Source: an uncultured Acidimicrobiaceae bacterium (GTDB taxonomy: Bacteria; Actinomycetota; Acidimicrobiia; Acidimicrobiales; MedAcidi-G1). Taken from it: DNA of 57,074 nucleotides. Location: positions 1 to 57,074 of the forward strand of contig CAJWFS010000005.1 of assembly GCA_913030665.1 (NCBI GenBank), given 5' to 3'. The position numbers and the translations under genes were made by a program. Positions 46,442-52,947 of this stretch are shown one piece after another. The notes under the pieces were generated by a model that was not told the DNA's origin, did not search any database, and saw only the letters and a list, made by a program, of their open reading frames with translations. The stretch's first letter is position 1, and the number at the start of each line of letters is the position of its first letter.

Positions 46442-47370
46442 CCGAGGCGTCGCTCATCGGCCTGCTGGAGGCCACGGTCTCGTTCGGTGCCCTCCTCTAC
46501 CTGGCCGCCCTCGGCGAGATGATCACGGAGAAGGCCGGGATCCTGAACCTCGGCGTCGAGGGGATGATGGCAATCGGAGCGGTCACCGGGTTCGTGGTGG
46601 CACTCCAGACCGGCAACCCGTGGGTGGCCCTGGTCGCCGCCATCGCGGCAGGTGCCCTCATCGGGCTGCTCCACGGCCTGTTCACCGTTGTCCTGGGAGC
46701 CGAGCAGGTGGTCTCGGGACTCTCCCTAGCCATCTTGGGAATCGGTCTCGCCGCCTACATGGGCAGGGGTTCCGTCGGCCAGCCGGCAGGCGCCGAGCTG
46801 GTGCCGGTGGACTGGGGCCCGCTGTCGGACATCCCGTGGGCCGGCCCGGTGCTGTTCCAGCAGTCACCGCTGGTCTACATGGCCGTGCTGGCCGGCATTG
46901 CTGCCTGGTTCGTGCTGGGACGGACCCGTCTGGGCCTGGCCGTCAGGGCTGCCGGGGAGTCGGCGCCGACCACCGATGCCGCCGGGCACTCGGTGGCCGG
47001 ACTGCGGCTGGGGGCCGTTGCCACTGGAGGGGCCCTGGCCGGCGCCTCCGGTGCCTACCTGACGCTGTCCATCACACCGCAGTGGACCGAGGGTGTGGTG
47101 GCAGGTCGGGGCTGGATCGCCGTGGCCCTCGTGATCTTCGGAGCCTGGCGGTCTGGCCGGGTGGCCCTCGGGGCGCTCCTCTTCGGTCTCACGCTGGCGC
47201 TCAAGACCCGCCTCCAGACCTTCGGCGTGGACTTCTCGCCCATCCTGCTTTCGATGCTGCCCTACCTGCTGACCGTCGGTGTGCTTGTGGCCATCTCGAT
47301 CAGGTCGCGGAACCGGCCGTCACCGGCCCCGGCGGCGTTGGGCATCGCCTATCGGCGCGAGGAACGCTGA
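46438..47370 (+). CDS. ABC transporter permease (nucleoside/BMP type)
   Basis: ITEKAGILNLGVEGMMAIGAVTGF; 4-nt overlap with the previous permease. Confidence 0.95.
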   Translation: MTEASLIGLLEATVSFGALLYLAALGEMITEKAGILNLGVEGMMAIGAVTGFVVALQTGNPWVALVAAIAAGALIGLLHGLFTVVLGAEQVVSGLSLAILGIGLAAYMGRGSVGQPAGAELVPVDWGPLSDIPWAGPVLFQQSPLVYMAVLAGIAAWFVLGRTRLGLAVRAAGESAPTTDAAGHSVAGLRLGAVATGGALAGASGAYLTLSITPQWTEGVVAGRGWIAVALVIFGAWRSGRVALGALLFGLTLALKTRLQTFGVDFSPILLSMLPYLLTVGVLVAISIRSRNRPSPAPAALGIAYRREER

Positions 47371-47563
47371 GCGGAAGACAGATCGTCGTTGCACGAACAA
47401 ATTAGGAATCAGCGGCGAGGAAATAGTCGGCCATCTCATTGTTGGTACCGATCCGGTCCGTCCGGGCTTCTACCCGATCTTCCTGAAAGGGACCAGGAGG
47501 GCATCTTGGGTCATGACACCAGATTGGTCTCTCGCTATTTGATAGTCCGTAGCGCCTGGTCGA

Positions 47564-48268
47564 TTAGTCGGCCAGTCCCGCTGGTCCGAATTGAGGCGTT
47601 CCGCCGGTTATCGCAGCCCACCGTCGGGTGCCGTACTCAAAGTGCCACCACTCGCCGTCGAACACAACGAAGCCCTTACTCGCCATTACCTGGTTGAGGA
47701 ATCGACGCACGTCCCGGTTGGGGCCTGGCTGGTGCTCTAGCGCGGCAACGCGAGCCAAAGGCGTGAGGTCGTCAAAACCGGTCCCCGGACCAAGGGGTAT
47801 CCCATCAACGGTCAGAGTGAGGTCGACCGCACCGCCGCTCAGGTGGGGTGGCGGTCTCAGCAGGTCATCGTCAGGTTCGGCAAAGAACCCAGGCGGCAGG
47901 TTGGGATCGGTGTAGGCAGCGCGGTAAAGCTCTGCCTGCAAATCAAAGGGTCGCCAGCCGTCGAAGACGGCTAAGCCCCATCTTTCAGGGAGGTCGTCAG
48001 CCACTCTGCCCAACCGTTCGGCTACTGAGCGACGGAGCCAGCAGTCAGGTACGGCGGACTGCCATCCGGCGCGCCGGTAGCACTCCAGCAGTTGAATGCG
48101 TGGATGCGCGACCCTCACCAAGGATTCGACCACAGGATTTAGAACCGGTGGATGGGGGGGGTCGGATAGGTCGGGGAGGGGGCCAACGGGCGGGACCCCA
48201 ATGCCATTCTCGGCCAAGACTTCGGCAGCTGGACGTGTCTGGCAGGGCTCGCCTATTCGGGGGTTCAT
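47564..48268 (-). CDS. D-alanyl-D-alanine dipeptidase-like (M15D/VanX family)
   Basis: WGLAVFDGWRPFDLQAELY, PHLSGGAVDLTL, GEWWHFEYGTRRW metal-site motifs. Confidence 0.85.
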   Translation of the reverse strand: MNPRIGEPCQTRPAAEVLAENGIGVPPVGPLPDLSDPPHPPVLNPVVESLVRVAHPRIQLLECYRRAGWQSAVPDCWLRRSVAERLGRVADDLPERWGLAVFDGWRPFDLQAELYRAAYTDPNLPPGFFAEPDDDLLRPPPHLSGGAVDLTLTVDGIPLGPGTGFDDLTPLARVAALEHQPGPNRDVRRFLNQVMASKGFVVFDGEWWHFEYGTRRWAAITGGTPQFGPAGLAD

Positions 48269-49233
48269 GAGACGGCGAGGGCCTGGGCCGCTATCTCTAG
48301 GAGGGCCGCGCCGGTATGGACGTCAAAGACAGGAATCATGAACTCGTCGATCCCGTGAACCGTCGTCAACTCAACCAGCTCGGCAGCGCATTGTTCGACG
48401 GTGCCACTAATCACGAATGGCAGCACCCACTCGTCGGGGACGTACCGAGCTGCCGCTACGAGGCCATCAGCGAGCGCGCTGCGAATCCGGTCCGCATCAT
48501 CCGGGGACATGCCAATAGCTTCCTGAACAAGTTCTGGAGAGTCGACGAGTCGGTACGTCATGTGGGGTCGAACCGTCTCTAATGTCTGGTCGTCAGTGAC
48601 GATCATGGTCGAGTAGCAGATCTCGGGCTCGTTTCCAGTGCGTTTCGCCCCTGACCAAATCTGTCCCACGTAGTCGCCCAGCGACGGTTTGTGGACGAAG
48701 TCAAGGATTACCCCGTCGGCCTCCGCCCCGCCGAGGTCCAGCATCAAGGGGCCTCGTCCGGCCAACCAGATAGGCAGGTCAGCACGCGCGAAATCGAGGT
48801 GGGCTGACCGCATAGCGAAGGTTGGGGCGTCTAGATCAACGATTTCGCCGGCGAACAACCTCCTGCAGGCAGAGATGGTCTGGCGGACCGTCTCGACGGG
48901 ACGCACCCGACTAAGGGCCAATGGGTCAAGCGTCAGACTGCCGCCGGCTCCGATCCCTAAGAAGGCCCGGTTTCCCGATAGTTCGTCCAGAGTGGCGATA
49001 GCAGCCGCGGTTTGCGCGGGATGGCGAGTGTAGGCATTGGTGATCCCAGGACCTATGGCCATCCTCTCGGTGGCCAAGACTATGGCTGTCATGGTGGCAT
49101 ATACGTCCCTCGTGGCGAGGCCCTCGTCGTAAACCAAGCACCGATCGAAGCCAAGCCGCTCGGCTTCCACAGCGAGGTCCCGGATCACGACCGCGGGAGC
49201 CTCGGGAATGAGATTCACGCTGCCCCTAATCAT
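48265..49233 (-). CDS. LLM class flavin/F420-dependent oxidoreductase
   Basis: AERLGFDRCLVYDEGLATRDVYATMTAIVLATERMAIGPGITNAYTRHPAQTAAAIATLDELSGNRAFLGIGAGG. Confidence 0.92.
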   Translation of the reverse strand: MIRGSVNLIPEAPAVVIRDLAVEAERLGFDRCLVYDEGLATRDVYATMTAIVLATERMAIGPGITNAYTRHPAQTAAAIATLDELSGNRAFLGIGAGGSLTLDPLALSRVRPVETVRQTISACRRLFAGEIVDLDAPTFAMRSAHLDFARADLPIWLAGRGPLMLDLGGAEADGVILDFVHKPSLGDYVGQIWSGAKRTGNEPEICYSTMIVTDDQTLETVRPHMTYRLVDSPELVQEAIGMSPDDADRIRSALADGLVAAARYVPDEWVLPFVISGTVEQCAAELVELTTVHGIDEFMIPVFDVHTGAALLEIAAQALAVS

Positions 49234-49242
49234 GTGGAGAAA

Positions 49243-49956
49243 CTATCCGGCATGCTGGTCGGCGATCAGGTGAATCGGGACACCTGGCAACTGTTCGGCC
49301 AAAGCCGCTACCAGGCGGTCGACTAGCGGTCGGTTGATGGGCGAGACCTTGGTTACGACGATCCCGAATCCGTTGTCAACACCCCGTCGGGCACCGTCGG
49401 GGTGAGAAAGGAGGATTGCAGCGCGCACCGGGTCGAGTCGCTCATAAGGCGAGCACCCGATTACGGCGGCTACCCGCAGTGGGCGGTGGCATTGATCAGC
49501 GATAACTCGATCTAGTGCGTCGGCACCAATCACAGCAAGGACGTCGGTCGGACCCTCGGGAAGTGCTGGCTCGTGGCGACCCGGAGCCTTGGCTGGAAGC
49601 CCACGGGCGCCGTCCGCCTCGACGACGACATAATCCACAAGATCCAGCCAAGTGGCCGGGAGTTCGGGGGACACGCCGACCGCCTTGTCGCCATCAATCC
49701 GCCCCCATACCAGAACCGGGCGATGGCCCTGAAGTGCCGTGGCCAACTCGCGGCGGTCGCATCCCACTACTACCTGTGCATCACCGTGCTGGTCAGCACC
49801 CATCCGGGTGGTGGTGGTTAGGACGGCTCGGTTCCCATGGTGACGGCCAAGGGCATGGAGCAGGGTGGTCTTTCCTCCACCACCTACCAGAGCCAGGATC
49901 CGTCCCGGATCACCGGCCAAGTCGGGTATCACCTCGGTAGCCGGACGAGCGATCAC
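49243..49956 (-). CDS. yqeC: selenium-dependent molybdenum hydroxylase accessory protein YqeC
   Basis: ILALVGGGGKTTLLHALGR, TTTTRMG, YVVVEADGARGLPAKAPGRHEPALP, VTKVSPINRP. Confidence 0.88.
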   Translation of the reverse strand: MIARPATEVIPDLAGDPGRILALVGGGGKTTLLHALGRHHGNRAVLTTTTRMGADQHGDAQVVVGCDRRELATALQGHRPVLVWGRIDGDKAVGVSPELPATWLDLVDYVVVEADGARGLPAKAPGRHEPALPEGPTDVLAVIGADALDRVIADQCHRPLRVAAVIGCSPYERLDPVRAAILLSHPDGARRGVDNGFGIVVTKVSPINRPLVDRLVAALAEQLPGVPIHLIADQHAG

Positions 49957-50759
49957 TGGCCATGGTCCAACCAGGACAGCACAGCTTCCAAAACTCCGCC
50001 TCCGACAGCCAGCGCTTTGTCCGAGACCTCTTCGATAGTTGCTCGAGATCCGCGGGGGTCCACGTCGCCTACCTTGGTGCCCAACCTTACGGACGTGCCG
50101 TCGGCTACTAGGCCCCGGACCATTCCCGTAAGGTCGCTGACGACCGGTTGGGCTCCTACATGACCGAGTACGTCGCCGACCTCAACCCTGTCACCGATCC
50201 GGTGATTCCAGATCACCAGTCCGTCAACGGGTGCTCGGACTACCCGTTTGGTGGACTGGCCCTCGACTTCACCTGGGACTCCGGTGTCGGGGGAAGCCGT
50301 CCCGGTTGTGATCACCCTGCCGATTCGGGGGCCGCGTAGGGTTTCGACCACGACGTGGCAATCCATCCCCGCCGTGTAACCAGGACCTAGAGCGACAACC
50401 AGCGGCGCATCCTCGAGCGTGGTGTCTGTATTGAGTTTCATCAGGCGGGCGTCGACAACTACGGATCGGGGAAACTTACCCAGGTCCGGAAGTTGGGGGC
50501 TGACCAGAACTGGTACTACCCCGGTAGCAGCGACGGTTGCGACGTCATTTATATCGTCGACCCGTCGGGCCGACATTCCTTCCACTGTTACCTCGCCGGC
50601 AGCTACCGCTGTGGACACGGCGACTGTCCGTCGCACAGCCAGCGGATTCTCTAGTTCGCACACCGCGACCGGGAAGCCACAACGATGAAGGCGCAGGGCC
50701 ACACCGGTGGCTAGGTCACCGCCTCCGCGAAGTAGGCAGAGGTGATCTTCGAAAAGCAC
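49953..50759 (-). CDS. yqeB: selenium-dependent molybdenum hydroxylase system protein, YqeB/EF2563 family
   Basis: CLLRGGGDLATGVALRLHRCGFPVAVCELENPLAVRRTVAVSTAV...VALGPGYTAGMDCHVVVETLRG. Confidence 0.9.
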   Translation of the reverse strand: MLFEDHLCLLRGGGDLATGVALRLHRCGFPVAVCELENPLAVRRTVAVSTAVAAGEVTVEGMSARRVDDINDVATVAATGVVPVLVSPQLPDLGKFPRSVVVDARLMKLNTDTTLEDAPLVVALGPGYTAGMDCHVVVETLRGPRIGRVITTGTASPDTGVPGEVEGQSTKRVVRAPVDGLVIWNHRIGDRVEVGDVLGHVGAQPVVSDLTGMVRGLVADGTSVRLGTKVGDVDPRGSRATIEEVSDKALAVGGGVLEAVLSWLDHGQ

Positions 50760-50762
50760 CGT

Positions 50763-51617
50763 TCAGGGAACCCGACGGTGGCTCACGACTTGGGCCAGGA
50801 TTGATACCGCGATCTCCTCAGGGGTTTCGGCACCGATCTCCATGCCGACGGGAGACGTCACCCTGGTCAGGTCGCCGAGCTCTACCCCAGCGGTGGTCAA
50901 TGCCGATTGGGTGGTCTTCCAGCGGCGGAGACTTCCCATCACCCCTATTGACCCCACCGGCGTTGCCAGTAGGTGGGGAAGGTTGGCAATGTCGATCTGG
51001 GCGTTGCGGGTTACAACCACGGCGTGGTCGTCGGGACCCAGTTGGAGGTCGGCCAGGAGATCACGGAGCGTTCCGCCGTGCACCCGAACGGCATTAGAGG
51101 TCGAGTCTGTTGATAGACGGTCGGCCAGCTCGGCGGCTACCTCGGGTCGGTCGTCAGTGGCTACCACGCGATAGCCAAGCCATTGGGCGAGGTCTACCAC
51201 GGCGCGACCGACGTGACCGCAGCCGATTACTAGGACAGTGGGTTGGGGCATATGAGGCTCCAGGTGGATTGTGACGCTGCCGCCGCAGACACCAGGGTCG
51301 CCTACGTCGGGATCGACAAGGCGGTATTCAACCAGTCTGGCCTGACCGTTGGCCAGACAGGTTGCAGCCTCGTCAGTCACTCGGGCCTCCATTTCTCCCC
51401 CGCCGACGGTTCCGATTTGACTGCCGTCGTCGGCGATCAACATCTTGGCTCCAGCCCTCCGGGGTACTGAGTGGGAGGTAGCGATCACAGTGGCCAGCAC
51501 CGCCGAGCGCCCATTGTCCAACAGCGCCCGGAGATGGTCGAGGATCTGCGGATCGACGGCTCCCTTGGTGAGGAGTGGACGGTCGCGAGACATCCAGTCG
51601 TCAGGCGGACCGCTCAT
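50763..51617 (-). CDS. XdhC/CoxI family Mo-hydroxylase maturation protein
   Basis: SVPRRAGAKMLIADDGSQIGTVGGGEMEARV, VLVIGCGHVGRAVVDLAQWLGYRVVATDDRPE. Confidence 0.92.
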   Translation of the reverse strand: MSGPPDDWMSRDRPLLTKGAVDPQILDHLRALLDNGRSAVLATVIATSHSVPRRAGAKMLIADDGSQIGTVGGGEMEARVTDEAATCLANGQARLVEYRLVDPDVGDPGVCGGSVTIHLEPHMPQPTVLVIGCGHVGRAVVDLAQWLGYRVVATDDRPEVAAELADRLSTDSTSNAVRVHGGTLRDLLADLQLGPDDHAVVVTRNAQIDIANLPHLLATPVGSIGVMGSLRRWKTTQSALTTAGVELGDLTRVTSPVGMEIGAETPEEIAVSILAQVVSHRRVP

Positions 51618-52945
51618 GTTTGCTCCCAGAGTCGATGTGCCTGCTTGTGCAATTCTGCACGGCTGGCCTCACGGTCGAAATCTAGAACCTGGTTGTCGCG
51701 AACCCGCCACTGTCCGGCGACCATGACCGCCTCGACATGGTGTCCGCCACGAAACAGCACCAGTTGCTCGGACAGATTCTCGACTGTTGTTGGGGTTGGG
51801 AACCGACCGTCAACTACCTGGAGGTCTGCTGACCACCCTGGTTCCAGGCGACCTACTCGATCTAGCCCAAGGGCCTTCGCTCCACCGGTGGTGGCCATCT
51901 CTAGCAGGCGATTAGCCGGCATGACGCTTGGGTCACGGAGGCGCGCCTTGTGGATCAGAAAGGCCCCCCGCATCACCTCGTAAATGTCGTTGACGTAGCC
52001 GTCGGAGCCCAGGCCGACTGTTACGCCGTCATCGAGCAGTTCCGGTATCGGAGCTATCCCACCGCCTACTTCGCAGTTGGCCAGGGGCATGTGGCTGCAC
52101 CGAACACCTCGCTCAGCAATGATCCGGCGCTCCGCATCGGACAGGTGCACGCACTGGGATGCCAGAAATCCTGGTCCAGCCACCCCCAGTCGGTCGTAGT
52201 GCTCTATTGGACGGTGGCCGTAGTTGGCTTCACACCATTCGCCCTCGTACACGCCCTCGTTGCAGTGGGCGTGTACGAGCACTCCCAACTCGGACGCTCG
52301 ACTGAAGGCGGTAGTGATGAAGTCGTCTGAGCAGGTGAAAAGGGTGTGGATGCTGACCATTCCTTCGACCAATCCTCTTTCGGACTGGCAGGCCTCCACG
52401 AATCTGACGTTCTCCTCTAGGCCGGCTGCTGCTACTTCTTGGCCTGACCGCTCGGTGGCCTCGAAACTCAGGATCCCGCGCAGACCGTGCCGGGTGACCA
52501 CTTCACGCTCCACGAAGAGACCGTCGGGCAATGAGTTGGGTGCCTCAAGGATGTCTAGGAAGGTTGTGGTGCCTGATCCCAGCATCTCGGCGCAGGCCCA
52601 GTCACTTGCTGCAGTGACCATTGGGTGGTCAAGGTGGTCCTCCACTCGCGGCCACCAGAAGTCCTTCAGGAAGGGCCAGAATCCTGATGGCGCAGTGTGA
52701 AGCGGGATCCCGTGCGCTAATAACCCGTAGAGGTGGGTATGGGCGTTCACGAATCCGGGCAGGATCACCTGATCTGGAAGGTCGATTACCTCGTCGTCGG
52801 GGTGGTCGACCAGCAGGGTGTCGTTAGGGCCAGTAGCCGCCACTATCCCGTCAACAACGCGTAGACCCCATTTCGGCCGGGCGGGGCTGGTCGCATCGGC
52901 CAGTAGCCATCCGGGTCGAAGGACGAGGCCTCGTCCGGAGGTCAT
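51614..52945 (-). CDS. amidohydrolase, SsnA-like
   Basis: VILPGFVNAHTHLYGLLAHGIPL, GTTTFLDILEAPNS, VSIHTLFTCSDD, VHAHCNEGVYEGEWCEANYGHRPIEHYDRLG. Confidence 0.87.
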   Translation of the reverse strand: MTSGRGLVLRPGWLLADATSPARPKWGLRVVDGIVAATGPNDTLLVDHPDDEVIDLPDQVILPGFVNAHTHLYGLLAHGIPLHTAPSGFWPFLKDFWWPRVEDHLDHPMVTAASDWACAEMLGSGTTTFLDILEAPNSLPDGLFVEREVVTRHGLRGILSFEATERSGQEVAAAGLEENVRFVEACQSERGLVEGMVSIHTLFTCSDDFITTAFSRASELGVLVHAHCNEGVYEGEWCEANYGHRPIEHYDRLGVAGPGFLASQCVHLSDAERRIIAERGVRCSHMPLANCEVGGGIAPIPELLDDGVTVGLGSDGYVNDIYEVMRGAFLIHKARLRDPSVMPANRLLEMATTGGAKALGLDRVGRLEPGWSADLQVVDGRFPTPTTVENLSEQLVLFRGGHHVEAVMVAGQWRVRDNQVLDFDREASRAELHKQAHRLWEQT

Positions 52946-52947
52946 TG

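Noticed and set aside
47389-47697. 102-aa plus-strand ORF in the junction between the two operons
   Set aside because: Overlaps the VanX-like gene 3' end antisense, no motif, atypical composition.
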